This document shows positions 26,603 to 37,070 of a DNA stretch of 64,000 nt, piece by piece. Below the pieces are notes generated by a model. It was not told the DNA's origin. It made no database searches and worked only from the letters and a program-made list of their open reading frames with translations. The stretch's first letter is position 1, and every line of letters begins with the position of its first letter. The stretch is from Sandaracinaceae bacterium (lineage in GTDB: Bacteria > Myxococcota_A > Polyangia > Polyangiales > Sandaracinaceae): contig JAVJQK010000094.1 of NCBI GenBank assembly GCA_040218145.1, forward strand, positions 1 through 64,000. Direction: 5' to 3'. Both the position numbers and the translations under genes were made by a program.

Positions 26603-27763
26603 CTACGCCTTCGGCTCGGCCTTGCTCCCCCGCTCCGCCGCGTGGATCTCCGCGAGCCGCCCGTAGTGTCGGTAGCCGAGCTTCTGGAGCGCCTCGGGCG
26701 GCGCGAGCCCGATGTCGACGAGCGTCTTGATCGCGTAGGTGCCCGCGAGCACGGGGGGCGCGTAGGCGGCGATGTTCTCCTGGGTCCGCAGCCGCTCGAG
26801 GGGGAAGACCATCTCGTGCGCGTGCAGGTGGATGAAGTGCGCGCCGCTCATGCGCGTGTAGCCCGGCGTCTTGGGCGCGGTGATCACGTGGGGCGTCGCG
26901 AGCAGGTCCCCGCCCGTGAGGATCTCGAGCTGCTGGCCGACCTGCGCGACGATGCAGCCCTCGGGGGCCTTGCCGCGGATGAGCTGACCGCGGGGGTGCG
27001 CCTTCGACGGGCGCGTGCGGAGGTAGAGCCCGCTCTCGTCGTCCGGGCGCTCGCTCGGCGCGTTGTCGGGCGAGAAGAACTGCCCGCCGGGGAGCAGCGT
27101 CAGCAGGTTGAAGTCGGTGTGCTCCTCGCCCCAGACCACGCCCGAGCCGACCTGGGCCGCGTCGAGCGCGAGGTAGCGCAGGAGCCGGAAGACGTGCGCG
27201 CCGCCCTCGACCTTGCGCTCGAAGGTGCGCTCGGGGAGCCCGAGCGACATCGCGACGCCGTGCAGCAGGCTCAGCCCGGCCTCGTGCAGCTGGCGGCCGA
27301 GGCGGAGGTAGTCCTCGCGGAACTCGGCCCCCTCTTCGGCGCCCTCGGCGGGCCAGACGTTGTCGGCGAAGATCTGCGGGTACTCGATCTGCAGGTTCGC
27401 GTCGGTGGGCACGGGGGCGGCGAACCAGCACTCCTTGAAGTCGGGCTGCCCGCCGGCCGCGACGGCGCGCTCGGTGTTCGGAGGCGTCCAGCCGCGCTGG
27501 AACCAGATGTCGCCGCGGTTGAAGGGCTGCTTCTCTTCGTCGGGGCGCTCGGTGAAGTCCACGAAGCGCTGGAAGAGCCGGTCGCGCAGCGCGAAGTCGA
27601 CGCCGTGGTTCGCGACGTAGGCCAATCCGTAGGTGCCGAAGGCCTCCCGGAGGGTGGCGGCGGCGGCGTCACGGACGGCGCGGTCGTGATGCACCAGCTC
27701 GGCCAGGTCGACGGTGGGGATGGAGAGGGGCTCTTCCGCGGCGGTGCTGCTGGAACTCGTCAT
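26603..27763 (-). CDS. 2-oxoglutarate/Fe(II)-dependent oxygenase, isopenicillin-N-synthase-like
   Basis: This 386-residue enzyme is started at ATG 27763, ahead of a Ser-rich N-terminus and the typical IPTVDL opening. The iron site is His215-x-Asp217 (EEHTDFN) with the distal His in ATPHVIT. YTRMSGAHF supplies the Arg-x-Ser that binds the co-substrate carboxylate. The N-terminal non-haem dioxygenase domain (AFGTYGLAYVANHGV) is also present. The oxidised substrate is unknown. The gene is divergent from dnaK across a 97-bp gap. Confidence 0.88.
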   Translation of the reverse strand: MTSSSSTAAEEPLSIPTVDLAELVHHDRAVRDAAAATLREAFGTYGLAYVANHGVDFALRDRLFQRFVDFTERPDEEKQPFNRGDIWFQRGWTPPNTERAVAAGGQPDFKECWFAAPVPTDANLQIEYPQIFADNVWPAEGAEEGAEFREDYLRLGRQLHEAGLSLLHGVAMSLGLPERTFERKVEGGAHVFRLLRYLALDAAQVGSGVVWGEEHTDFNLLTLLPGGQFFSPDNAPSERPDDESGLYLRTRPSKAHPRGQLIRGKAPEGCIVAQVGQQLEILTGGDLLATPHVITAPKTPGYTRMSGAHFIHLHAHEMVFPLERLRTQENIAAYAPPVLAGTYAIKTLVDIGLAPPEALQKLGYRHYGRLAEIHAAERGSKAEPKA

Positions 27764-27823
27764 GAGGCGGCGGAGCATGCGTCGGGCGACGCGCTCCTTC
27801 AACTGGAGGGCGCAGGCGCGTGA

Positions 27824-27841
27824 CTTTGCTGGCAAAGCCAG
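27824..27841. promoter_or_regulatory. Overlapping palindromes between divergent oxygenase and dnaK genes
   Basis: CTTTGCTGGCAAAG (27824-27837) is a 6-bp inverted repeat, overlapped by CTGGCAAAGCCAG (27829-27841, 5-bp arms). They lie 20-37 bases upstream of the dnaK GTG in the 97-bp divergent promoter region, so an operator for one or both genes is plausible. No CIRCE-type heat-shock element was seen. Confidence 0.35.
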
Positions 27842-27860
27842 ACACAATCGCAGGCCTCAC

Positions 27861-29687
27861 GTGTCCCGAATCGTCGGAATCGACCTCGGAACGACGAACT
27901 GCTGCGTCGCCGTGATCGACGGCTTCAAGCCGCACGTCATCCCGAACAAGCACGGCTACAACACGACGCCGAGCGTCCTCGCGGTGACGGAGGACGGATC
28001 ACGCGTGGTGGGGCAGATCGCCGTGCGCCAGGCGATCACCAACCCGGAGAACACCGTCTACGGGGCCAAGCGCCTCATGGGCCGGATCTGGGGCAGCGAA
28101 GAGGTCGAGCACGCGCGCCAGCACTCGAGCTTCGACATCAGGGAGGGGCCGCGCGGCGACCTCCGCATCCTGCTCGCGGGCCGGGAGCACTCGGTGCCGG
28201 AGCTGAGCGCGATGTTCCTGCAGGAGATGCGGGTGGTGGCCGAGGACTTCCTCGGCGAGGCGGTGGACCGCGCGGTGGTCACCGTGCCCGCGTACTTCAA
28301 CGACAACCAGCGCCAGGCGGTGCGGGACGCGGGCCGGATCGCGGGCCTCGACGTGGTGCGCATCCTCAACGAGCCGACCGCGGCCGCCCTCGCCTACGGG
28401 TTCGGCAAGACCGAGCCGAAGACCCTCGCCGTCTACGACCTCGGGGGCGGCACCTTCGACATCTCGATCGTGCGGATCGACGAGGCGGGCGAGTTCCACG
28501 TCGTCTCGACCACGGGGGACAGCTTCCTCGGCGGGGAGGACTTCGACGAGCGGCTGATGGACTTCCTGATGGCCGCGTTCGAGCGCGACCACGGGGTGAA
28601 CCTGCGGGACGCGGCCATCTCGCTCCAGCGCGTGCGTCAGGCCGCGCAGAAGGCGAAGGCGGACCTCAGCAGCCTCGACCGCGTGGACCTGAACCTCCCC
28701 TTCATCGTCTCGAGCGGCCCGGACGGCCCGCTGCACCTCGAGTACGAGGTGACGCGCGAGCAGCTCGAGCAGCTGACGGCGGACCTCGTGACCCGCACGC
28801 TCCAGATCTGCGAGGTGGGGCTGCAGTACGCACAGATGGCGCCGTCCGACGTGGACGAGGTGGTCCTGGTGGGCGGGATGACCCGCATGCCCGCCATCCA
28901 GCGGGCGGTCGCGGGGTACTTCGAGCGCGAGCCCTGCAAGGGCGTGCACCCGGACGAGGTCGTCGCGCTCGGGGCCGCCATCGCCGCCGACGCGATCGCC
29001 GAGGATCGCCAGGACGTGCAGCTGCACGACGTGACCGCGCACTCGCTCGGCATCATGACCGCGGGGGGCGGCTTCGATCCCTTGATCGCCGCGAACACCG
29101 CCGTCCCGACCACCCAGAAGGAGGTCTTCGGCACGAGCCGCGATGGGCAGAACACGGTGAAGATCGTGGTGCTCCAGGGCGAGAGCGCGAGCGCGCTCGA
29201 GAACGAGGTGCTCGGGCGCTTCGCGCTGACCGGGCTCCGCGAGGCGCGCGCGGGCGAGGTCGAGGTGGAGGTCACCTTCCGCATCGACGAGGACGGCATC
29301 TTCAGCGTCGGCGCGAAGGACCTCGAGACGGGCGAGGAGAAGGTGATCGACGTGCTGGCCTCGAGCGGGCTGAGCGACGAAGAGATCGCCGACATGATGG
29401 AGGACAGCGCCGAGTACCTGGCCCACCGCCGGGCGCAGGAGGCGGCGGAGAAGAACCGTCAGCAGTGCCTGATCGCCATCCGGCGCATCCAGGACCGGCT
29501 GCCCGAGGCGGAGAAGCGCATGGCCTGGACGCCCGTCGGCGCCAACGCGGTGAAGAAAGCGCGCCAGGCCGTGCAGCGGGTCGAGGAGTCGCTGTCGGAG
29601 GCGGACCCGCAGCAGGTCGAGAAGCACCTGAGCTTGCTGGTGCGCGTCGAGACCATGATCGAGAAGGTCATGTCGAAGGTCGAGTGA
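27861..29687 (+). CDS. dnaK: Hsp70 chaperone (DnaK family)
   Basis: This 608-residue protein starts at GTG 27861, one codon before SRIVGIDLGTTN. The ATPase domain carries IDLGTTNCCVAV, VYDLGGGTFDISIV and VVLVGGMTRMPAIQ. The substrate-binding beta domain follows from about 385, then a helical lid. The C-terminus lacks the usual acidic EEVD-like DnaK tail, and no grpE or dnaJ is adjacent, so this is probably an additional Hsp70 rather than the housekeeping copy. A sigma-54 activator gene starts three bases after the stop, which indicates an operon. Confidence 0.92.
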   Translation: MSRIVGIDLGTTNCCVAVIDGFKPHVIPNKHGYNTTPSVLAVTEDGSRVVGQIAVRQAITNPENTVYGAKRLMGRIWGSEEVEHARQHSSFDIREGPRGDLRILLAGREHSVPELSAMFLQEMRVVAEDFLGEAVDRAVVTVPAYFNDNQRQAVRDAGRIAGLDVVRILNEPTAAALAYGFGKTEPKTLAVYDLGGGTFDISIVRIDEAGEFHVVSTTGDSFLGGEDFDERLMDFLMAAFERDHGVNLRDAAISLQRVRQAAQKAKADLSSLDRVDLNLPFIVSSGPDGPLHLEYEVTREQLEQLTADLVTRTLQICEVGLQYAQMAPSDVDEVVLVGGMTRMPAIQRAVAGYFEREPCKGVHPDEVVALGAAIAADAIAEDRQDVQLHDVTAHSLGIMTAGGGFDPLIAANTAVPTTQKEVFGTSRDGQNTVKIVVLQGESASALENEVLGRFALTGLREARAGEVEVEVTFRIDEDGIFSVGAKDLETGEEKVIDVLASSGLSDEEIADMMEDSAEYLAHRRAQEAAEKNRQQCLIAIRRIQDRLPEAEKRMAWTPVGANAVKKARQAVQRVEESLSEADPQQVEKHLSLLVRVETMIEKVMSKVE

Positions 29688-29690
29688 GCC

Positions 29691-31052
<1,362 letters not shown>

Positions 31053-31058
31053 CGCCGC

Positions 31059-32222
31059 TCAGCGCGTCACGCGGCAGGCGACGACCTTGAGGTAGTCCCC
31101 CTCGGGGAAGGCGAGCAGGCGCGGGTGATCCGGCGCCGCGCCCCAGCGGCCGATGACCTGGAGCACCACGTTGGCCTTCTCGGCCGCGTCGGCGATGGTG
31201 CGCTCGAAGGCCTCGCGATCGATCTGGCTCGAGCAGCTGGCCGCGAGGTAGAGGCCGCCGTCGGAGATCATGCGCAGGCAGCTCCGGTGGAGGGCTCGAT
31301 AGGCGCGCAAGGCGGAGGAGCGCGCCTCCTTCTTGGGCGCGAACGACGGGGGATCGCTGACGATCAGATCCCAGGTCTCCTTCTTCGCGCGCGCCTTCTC
31401 CAGGAACTTGGGCACGTCCTCCGTGAAGGTCTCGTGCTGGCTCGGGGGCAGGCCGTTCTGCGTCCAGCTGCGCCGCGCGAAGTCGAGCGCCGCGTCGGCG
31501 ACGTCGACCGTCTGCACCGCGCGCGCGCCGCCGAGCCCGGCCGCGATCGAGAACCCGCCCGTGTAGCCGTAGAGGTTGAGCACCCGCATGCCCTCGGCCG
31601 CCTGCCGGACCCACCGGCGGGACTCGCGGTGGTCGAGGAAGAGCCCCGTCTTCTGGCCGCGGTGCACGTCCACGAGCAGGCGCATGCCGTGCTCTTCGAC
31701 CTCGATGGGCGCGTCCGGGACCTCGCCGCGCAGGACCTCCACCGACGTGTCGCCGCGCCGGCCGCGCTTGACGAGCAGCGCCTCGAGGCGCCCCTCCTCG
31801 ACGAGCGCCTCGGCGATGGGATCGAGCCAGCGCTCGCTCGCGGCGCCGTCGAGCCGCAGCACGCCGACCGACTCGTAGGCGTCACAGACCGCGCCGCCCA
31901 GGCGGTCGCCCTCGCCGTGGAGCAAGCGCAGGGCCGTCGTCGCCGGGGGCGCGAGCCGGCGGCGCAGCGCGATCGCGTCGCGGATCCGGCGCCGGATGAA
32001 GCCCGCGTCGATGGGCTCGTCGTTCGTGGTCCAGAGGCGCACCGCGATCGGGCCGCGCTCGGCGACCCCGCGCCCGACCAGCTTGCGTCGCGGGTCCCGC
32101 ACCGTGACGACGGTCCCCGGGGCCGCCTCGAAGCGCTCGAGCGCGTCCCGGTACACCCAGGGATGTCCCGCCCGGAGCGAGCGGGAGATGTCCTTGCGCA
32201 GGGCGACGGTGATGCTTTCCAC
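31059..32222 (-). CDS. Class I SAM-dependent rRNA methyltransferase, RlmI-like
   Basis: This 387-residue protein starts at GTG 32222. An N-terminal PUA-like RNA-binding domain (SLRAGHPWVYRDALERF) is followed by a Rossmann methyltransferase domain. That domain has NLYGYTGGFSIAA (about 205) binding S-adenosylmethionine and the catalytic SDPPSFAPKK (about 285). Family members methylate cytosine C5 in 23S rRNA. It is convergent with the FHA regulator gene. The open frame continues far upstream, but only into the antisense of neighbours. Confidence 0.9.
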   Translation of the reverse strand: MESITVALRKDISRSLRAGHPWVYRDALERFEAAPGTVVTVRDPRRKLVGRGVAERGPIAVRLWTTNDEPIDAGFIRRRIRDAIALRRRLAPPATTALRLLHGEGDRLGGAVCDAYESVGVLRLDGAASERWLDPIAEALVEEGRLEALLVKRGRRGDTSVEVLRGEVPDAPIEVEEHGMRLLVDVHRGQKTGLFLDHRESRRWVRQAAEGMRVLNLYGYTGGFSIAAGLGGARAVQTVDVADAALDFARRSWTQNGLPPSQHETFTEDVPKFLEKARAKKETWDLIVSDPPSFAPKKEARSSALRAYRALHRSCLRMISDGGLYLAASCSSQIDREAFERTIADAAEKANVVLQVIGRWGAAPDHPRLLAFPEGDYLKVVACRVTR

Positions 32223-32245
32223 GCGCGGACCATAGCCCGCCGCGT

Positions 32246-33430
32246 CTACATTGCCTCCACCGGGCGCGCGGCGCCGTGCACCACGCCGACCTCGGCCGCG
32301 AAGATGCCCGCGACGCCCGGGTCGGCGATCCAGAGGCTGTTCTCGTTGTTCGACCAGGCGTTGCGGCTCCAGTTCGCCGAGCCGGTCACGACCACCTCGG
32401 CGTCCACCACGAGCACCTTGTCGTGCACGTTGTCGCGCCGGACGTCGATCCCCGCCGCCAGGAGCGCCTGCGCGGGCGCGTCGTCCGCGTAGAGGTGGCT
32501 CACCACGGCCCGCACCCGCACCCCGCGCATGTGCGCGCGGACCAGCGCGTCGGAGATCTCGGTGCGGGTCCACGCGTTCGTCAGGACGTCGACCTCGGTC
32601 ACGGCGCCGTCGATCGCGGCGACCATCGCGGTCAGCCACGCGGGCGCCATCGTGGTCGGGCTCTCGGGGCTGAAGTAGACGGTGTACGCGCCCGCCGTCG
32701 TCGGCTCCTCGGGCGCGACCGGGCCGAAGGTCCCCTCCGTCGCCATGCGCTCGAAGATCTCGCGGTAGCGGGCGACGATCTCCGGCTGCTCGATCACGAG
32801 GGCGTCGTTGTGGTCGACGCAGAAGGAGCGCTCGGTCCAGTTCGCGCTCCCGACCCAGAGCCGCGCGCCGTCGGCGATCACCCACTTGTGGTGCATCAGC
32901 CCACTCCGGTCGTCGCGGACCACCGTGACGCGATCGGCGGGCGTGATCTCGTCGATCACGCAGCTGCCGGGCCCGCAGTTGTCGTCGTCGACCACCACGC
33001 GCACGGTCAGGTCGGGGTCCCGGGCGAGCTGCGCCTCGATCGCGCCCGAGATGCAGTCCCACTCGGCCTCGTAGATGGCGATCTCGAGGGTCGAGTCGGC
33101 GCAGGCGATGACGTCGAAGAGCTGCTCGATCATGCCGCCGGACGGCGTGAACGTGGGGGTGTCGGCGACGGGCGCGGTGCACGTGGTCGGGAACGCGGGG
33201 CACGCGCAGGGCGGGGGACCCGAGTCGATGGGGCCGCTGTCCACGACGACGCCGGAGTCGTCCGGCGGGAGCCCGGAGTCCTCCTCCGTCCCGCCGTCCA
33301 TCGTCATCACCCCGCCGTCCTCCTGGGGGACGACCCCGCTGTCCGCGGGCGGCGCGACCATCCGGCCGCTGCACCCCAACCCGAACACGGAGACCAAGAC
33401 CAGGACCAAGCTCGAAGCCGCGCTGCGCAT
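32246..33430 (-). CDS. Phospholipase-D-like lipoprotein
   Basis: This 394-residue secreted lipoprotein has a lipobox FGLGC (Cys near 20) and an acidic Asp-Ser-Gly-rich linker to about 75. Two PLD domains each carry an HxK(x4)D motif: HHKWVIAD (about 175) and HDKVLVVD (about 335), each followed by GSANW. Both active-site halves appear intact, so it should act as a phosphodiesterase/phospholipase-D-superfamily enzyme at the envelope or outside the cell. The substrate may be phospholipid or nucleic acid. Confidence 0.9.
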   Translation of the reverse strand: MRSAASSLVLVLVSVFGLGCSGRMVAPPADSGVVPQEDGGVMTMDGGTEEDSGLPPDDSGVVVDSGPIDSGPPPCACPAFPTTCTAPVADTPTFTPSGGMIEQLFDVIACADSTLEIAIYEAEWDCISGAIEAQLARDPDLTVRVVVDDDNCGPGSCVIDEITPADRVTVVRDDRSGLMHHKWVIADGARLWVGSANWTERSFCVDHNDALVIEQPEIVARYREIFERMATEGTFGPVAPEEPTTAGAYTVYFSPESPTTMAPAWLTAMVAAIDGAVTEVDVLTNAWTRTEISDALVRAHMRGVRVRAVVSHLYADDAPAQALLAAGIDVRRDNVHDKVLVVDAEVVVTGSANWSRNAWSNNENSLWIADPGVAGIFAAEVGVVHGAARPVEAM

Positions 33431-33509
33431 GGCCGCATCCTACCCGAGTCGCGCCTGGAAATTCCCACCCTCGCTCCTCCGCCGGGCGTGGGCTATGTGC
33501 GGGGCACGG

Positions 33510-34817
33510 ATGCGAACTCTGCGCCTCATCCCCCGCTTCCTCTGGATCGGGCTGGTCTTCGCGTCGGCGCTGGTCGGCTATCTCTTCCGGCGCGTGACGG
33601 CGGGGCGGCTCGACGAGACGGGCCGCGAGCGGCTCCGCGGGAGCGTGCTCGCCTCGACGCTCGAGCGGCTGGGGGCGACCTTCGTCAAGTTCGGGCAGAT
33701 CCTCGGGAGCCGGCCGGATCTGCTCGGCCCCGGCTACATCGAGGCGCTCGCCCGGCTCCAGGACGACGTGCCGTCGATGCCGTTCGAGACGGTCGAGCGG
33801 GTGCTCGCGGCCGAGCTGTCCACCGCGGAGCGGGCGCGCCTGCGCGACATCGACCCGACGCCGATCGCCGCCGCCTCGGTGGCCCAGGTCCACGAGGCGC
33901 GCCTCGACTCGGGCGAGGCGGTGGCCCTGAAGATCCAGCGCCCCGAGGCCCGCGCGCAGATCGAGCGCGATCTGGCGCTCCTCGGCATCGGCGCTCGTCT
34001 GCTCGACGTGATCCCGTCCCTGCACCTGCTCGCGCTCCCGGGGGCGGTCGAGCGCTTCGGCCACGCGCTCGCCAGCCAGCTCGACTTCCGTCTCGAGGCC
34101 GCGAACAACCGCCGGCTCGGCGAGAACTTCGCGGACTTCAAGGGCGTGCGCGTCCCCGATCTCCACGAGGAGCTCTGCACCGAGCGGCTGCTCGTCATGG
34201 AGCTGATCGTCGGCCACAAGGCCACCCACCCGGAGAAGGTGAAGGAGCGCAAGGCGCGGCGTCGCATCGCGGCCCGCGGCGGAGAGGCCATCCTCAAGAT
34301 GGTCTTCGAGGACGGCTTCGTTCACGCCGATCTCCACCCCGGGAACATCCTGCTCCAGGAGGACGGGACGCTGGTCTTCATCGACCTCGGCATGGTGGCC
34401 GAGATCCCGTCCGACCTCATGCGGCCGTGGATCGAGACCTTCCAGGCCCTCGGCTCGAACGACGGCAAGGCCGCCGCGCGCCTGTTCTACGCCTACTCAC
34501 CGTACGTGGCCACGAAGGACTACGCCGCCTACGAGCGGGACACGATGGCCTTCTTCGGCCGCTTCGCCGACAAGGTGCTGGGCGAGGTCGAGGTGAGCGA
34601 GGTGGTCGGCGGCATGATGAACATCCTGCGGCGTCACCGGGTCCAGGTGGAGCCCGTGTTCACGGTCGTGAACCTCGGCGTGCTCGTGGCCGAGGGGCTC
34701 GGCAAGCAGCTCGACCCGGACATCGACATCGTGCAGATGGCGCTGCCCTACCTGGGTCAGTGTCTCGCCAACGCGCCCGAGGGCCGCCCCCCGCGGCGCG
34801 AGCCCCCGACGGCGTAG
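33510..34817 (+). CDS. AarF/ABC1/UbiB family atypical kinase
   Basis: This 435-residue protein has an N-terminal membrane segment and the family motifs TFVKFGQILGSRPDLL, AAASVAQVHEA and ALKIQRP (the ATP-site Lys). FVHADLHPGNILL (catalytic) and VFIDLGMVAE (metal-binding Asp) follow. Known relatives support ubiquinone biosynthesis or membrane lipid homeostasis; the role here is inferred only from the family. I chose ATG 33510; an in-frame ATG five codons upstream is possible. It is convergent with fxsA, with a two-base gap. Confidence 0.9.
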   Translation: MRTLRLIPRFLWIGLVFASALVGYLFRRVTAGRLDETGRERLRGSVLASTLERLGATFVKFGQILGSRPDLLGPGYIEALARLQDDVPSMPFETVERVLAAELSTAERARLRDIDPTPIAAASVAQVHEARLDSGEAVALKIQRPEARAQIERDLALLGIGARLLDVIPSLHLLALPGAVERFGHALASQLDFRLEAANNRRLGENFADFKGVRVPDLHEELCTERLLVMELIVGHKATHPEKVKERKARRRIAARGGEAILKMVFEDGFVHADLHPGNILLQEDGTLVFIDLGMVAEIPSDLMRPWIETFQALGSNDGKAAARLFYAYSPYVATKDYAAYERDTMAFFGRFADKVLGEVEVSEVVGGMMNILRRHRVQVEPVFTVVNLGVLVAEGLGKQLDPDIDIVQMALPYLGQCLANAPEGRPPRREPPTA

Positions 34818-34819
34818 CG

Positions 34820-35356
34820 CTAAGGCTTCAGCGAGCCGGCCGGATCGTTGCGGCGGCGCTCCTCGACCACCTCGCCCTCGACGTCGATGACGTTCGGGTC
34901 GCGGCTGCTCGAGGAGGGGCCGCGGCGCGTCTCGACGCGATCGACCACGCGACCGCCGCCGAGGTCCACGCGGTAGCGGACCGTGTGGCTGCCCTGCTGG
35001 AAGCGCTCCTCGAGCCGCGCCCGCACGTGCTTGGCGATGAAGCGCCGGCTCGGCGGCACCAGGAGCAGCATGCCCGTCACGTCCGTCAGCACGCCCGGGG
35101 TCACCAGGAGCACGCCGCCCACCAGCACGAGCACGCCGCCGAGGATCCCCTCCTCCGGCATGCGCGCCTCCGCGAGCGCCTCGCTCCAGGAGCGCCAGAC
35201 CTTGAGCCCCTCGCGCTTGGCGAGCGCCGCGCCCAGCACGCCGGTGAAGACCACCAGGAGCAGGGTGGGCAGCCAGCCCATGTACCGCCCCATCAGATAG
35301 AGGAGGTACGTCTCCGCGATCGGGACCAGCGTGAAGAGCAGGAAGAGCTTGCCCAC
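34820..35356 (-). CDS. fxsA: FxsA family cytoplasmic-membrane protein
   Basis: This 178-residue protein has the FxsA architecture: two short N-terminal membrane segments (FLLFTLVPIAETYLLYL, then TLLLVVFTGVLGAALAKREGL), a third hydrophobic pair GVLVLVGGVLLVTPGVLTDVTGMLLL, and a charged C-terminal tail. In E. coli FxsA influences exclusion of phage T7 by the F plasmid; its general role is unclear. The start is GTG. Its stop and that of the AarF gene lie inside the small palindrome TAGCGCTA. Confidence 0.88.
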   Translation of the reverse strand: MGKLFLLFTLVPIAETYLLYLMGRYMGWLPTLLLVVFTGVLGAALAKREGLKVWRSWSEALAEARMPEEGILGGVLVLVGGVLLVTPGVLTDVTGMLLLVPPSRRFIAKHVRARLEERFQQGSHTVRYRVDLGGGRVVDRVETRRGPSSSSRDPNVIDVEGEVVEERRRNDPAGSLKP

Positions 35357-35412
35357 GTCCCTCTAGTGCGTCTTCCGGGGACGCGCGGCAAGCCCTCGAC
35401 CGAGCGCGGGGC

Positions 35413-36216
35413 TCAGCCGCGCTTGAGAACGCACGCGGCCTTCGGGTCGTCGAGCCGCAGCACGACGGCGCTCGAGATCGTGAACGCGACCGCGTGCTCG
35501 CGGACGTCGAGGAAGCCGACCTGCAGGTCCTGCGCGCAGACGACCGGGCCCAGGTCCGGTGAGACCAGCACGCCCTCGTCCTTCAGCACGTGGCACTTGT
35601 AGATGCCGCCCGTCGCGAGCCGCCGGAGGTGGTCGAGCGCGAGCACGTCGCTGCCCTCGTACTTGCGGAAGAGCTGGTTGTAGAGCGCGGGCGCGAGCAC
35701 GAGCGCGAACGGCCCGTGCGTTTGCGCCGAGTCGAGCGCGTCGGCCGCCGCGATGACGTCGCCGATCGCGCCGTTGGCCTTGGACCAGTCGGAGAGCGGG
35801 ACGCTCTGGGCGCCCGGGTGGCTGACGATGCCGTCCACGCCGAGCTCCGGGACGCCGTGGTAGAGCAGGTGCTCCTCGGCCAGCGCGACCTCCTCGGCCG
35901 CGTCCTCCGCCGGCCCGGTGTCGAGCGGCAGGCCGGGGTGCACGGCGCCCTCGATCTCGCGCCGCGGCAGCTCGAAGGTGGAGTACAGCGTGGGGATGGG
36001 GATCGCGCGCCGCGCGCTCACCCTGGCGCCCGTGCCGTCGATCTCCGCGTGGTGCACGGGGCCGACCTGGAGCGACTCGATGCCGCCGCCGAGCGGGCCC
36101 TCGAAGTCGAGGAAGCGCCGCGCCGTCATCACGGCCTTGGCCTTGTCCAGGATCGATCCCTCGATCTGGCTGACGATCGTGTCGGTCAGCCCGGCGGGGT
36201 GTACGGGACGAATCAT
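35413..36216 (-). CDS. Encapsulin (family 1 nanocompartment shell protein)
   Basis: This 267-residue HK97-fold shell protein has the usual family-1 length. Characteristic stretches include ARRFLDFEGPLGGGIESLQVG, the A-domain region GPFALVLAPALYNQLFRKYEG and the C-terminal QDLQVGFLDVREHAVAFTISSAVVLRLDDP. It would self-assemble into an icosahedral protein shell enclosing the ferritin-like cargo encoded just upstream. Its ATG overlaps the cargo gene stop (ATGA, 36213-36216), so shell and cargo are translationally coupled. The Linocin/encapsulin identity is strong. Confidence 0.93.
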   Translation of the reverse strand: MIRPVHPAGLTDTIVSQIEGSILDKAKAVMTARRFLDFEGPLGGGIESLQVGPVHHAEIDGTGARVSARRAIPIPTLYSTFELPRREIEGAVHPGLPLDTGPAEDAAEEVALAEEHLLYHGVPELGVDGIVSHPGAQSVPLSDWSKANGAIGDVIAAADALDSAQTHGPFALVLAPALYNQLFRKYEGSDVLALDHLRRLATGGIYKCHVLKDEGVLVSPDLGPVVCAQDLQVGFLDVREHAVAFTISSAVVLRLDDPKAACVLKRG

Positions 36217-36602
36217 CGCTCCTCCTTCAGCGCGCCGATGGTGCTGCGCTGCGGGCTGACCGCGTCCGCGACGTCTTCTTCCTTCGGACGCGCGAGGCCG
36301 GCCTCGGTCGCTTCGTCCTCGACGTTCAGGATGTCGCCCTCGGTGAACATGTAGGTGCGGAGCTGCTCGGCGAAGTCGGCGTCGTTCCGTCGGCACCACT
36401 CGAGCAGCATTGCGAAGTGCTCGATCTCCTCGCGCTGGTGGTGATCGAGGATCGCGCGCAGTGACGGATCCGTGCACGCCTGCGCGCGCTGTCGATACCA
36501 GTCGACCGCCTCGAGCTCCTCCATCATCGAGTCGATCGCGCGCTTGATGTCGAGCGACTTCTCGCTGAGCCGCTCCCGCGGCTCGTGGTACTGGCCTGCC
36601 AT
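36213..36602 (-). CDS. Encapsulated ferritin-like protein (EncFtn) cargo
   Basis: This 129-residue two-helix protein is closely similar in pattern to EncFtn of Rhodospirillum and Haliangium: MEELEAVDWYRQRA, then HHQREEIEHFAMLLEWCRRND and LRTYMFTEG. By eye alignment the ferroxidase ligands are Glu29, Glu59 and His62. The extreme C-terminus STIGALKE matches the short hydrophobic targeting peptide that docks cargo to the encapsulin inner wall. It would oxidise Fe(II) and deliver iron for mineral storage inside the shell. It is the first gene of the two-gene operon. Confidence 0.93.
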   Translation of the reverse strand: MAGQYHEPRERLSEKSLDIKRAIDSMMEELEAVDWYRQRAQACTDPSLRAILDHHQREEIEHFAMLLEWCRRNDADFAEQLRTYMFTEGDILNVEDEATEAGLARPKEEDVADAVSPQRSTIGALKEER

Positions 36603-37070
36603 CACGCCTCCCTCGTCGAGCGTCCGGGCCCTACCTAGCCTCCCGCGCGGGTTTTCACAATCCTCGCCGTCCGTGCAGTGTCGCCCTGGCCCCACCGGAT
36701 TCGACGGGCTCGGGCGGGGACTGTCATCGAAGATTGCAAAGATGTAGCGCGCTCGTCGGGGCCGACCCTTCGGGCGCGGGCGCTGGGTCGGGGACAAATA
36801 TGGTTGTTGTATTCGGGTTGACTCGGTGTGCTGACCCGGCCATACCTCGGGCGCTCCGAATCATCGCCGGGTCGGGGCGCGACGGGGGTGAGGACGTCCC
36901 GGGCTGGGGTATGGCTCAAGCGTCCGAATTCAATGGGCTTTTGGGGTGTATCGACCGTGTCTCCCCACACCCGAGAACTCCCTGTCGTGGACGCCCGAAC
37001 GGGGGTCAGGAAATCTCCTCTCAAACCTGGCATACATGGGGTGGATCCTGGCGGTCCAAGGGGGGTTGAG
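36603..37070. other. Intergenic region between EncFtn and response-regulator genes
   Basis: This 468-bp region must hold the divergent promoters. Part of it (about 36795-36830, with ATATGGTTGTTGTATT) is markedly AT-rich for this genome and could hold a promoter. An inverted pair GGGTGT/ACACCC brackets 36937-36971. No iron-box (Fur-like 19-bp palindrome) was recognised. No convincing ORF was found: the long open frames lack ribosome sites. The response regulator has a strong GGGGGG ribosome site. Confidence 0.45.

Noticed and set aside
27764-27860. CIRCE/HrcA heat-shock operator upstream of dnaK
   Set aside because: The palindromes present (CTTTGC/GCAAAG) do not match the CIRCE 9-bp arms; only a generic operator can be suggested.
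36603-37070. Small plus-strand ORF beginning near 36734
   Set aside because: No ribosome site, start context or conserved-looking sequence; it ends just before the response-regulator start and looks like chance openness.
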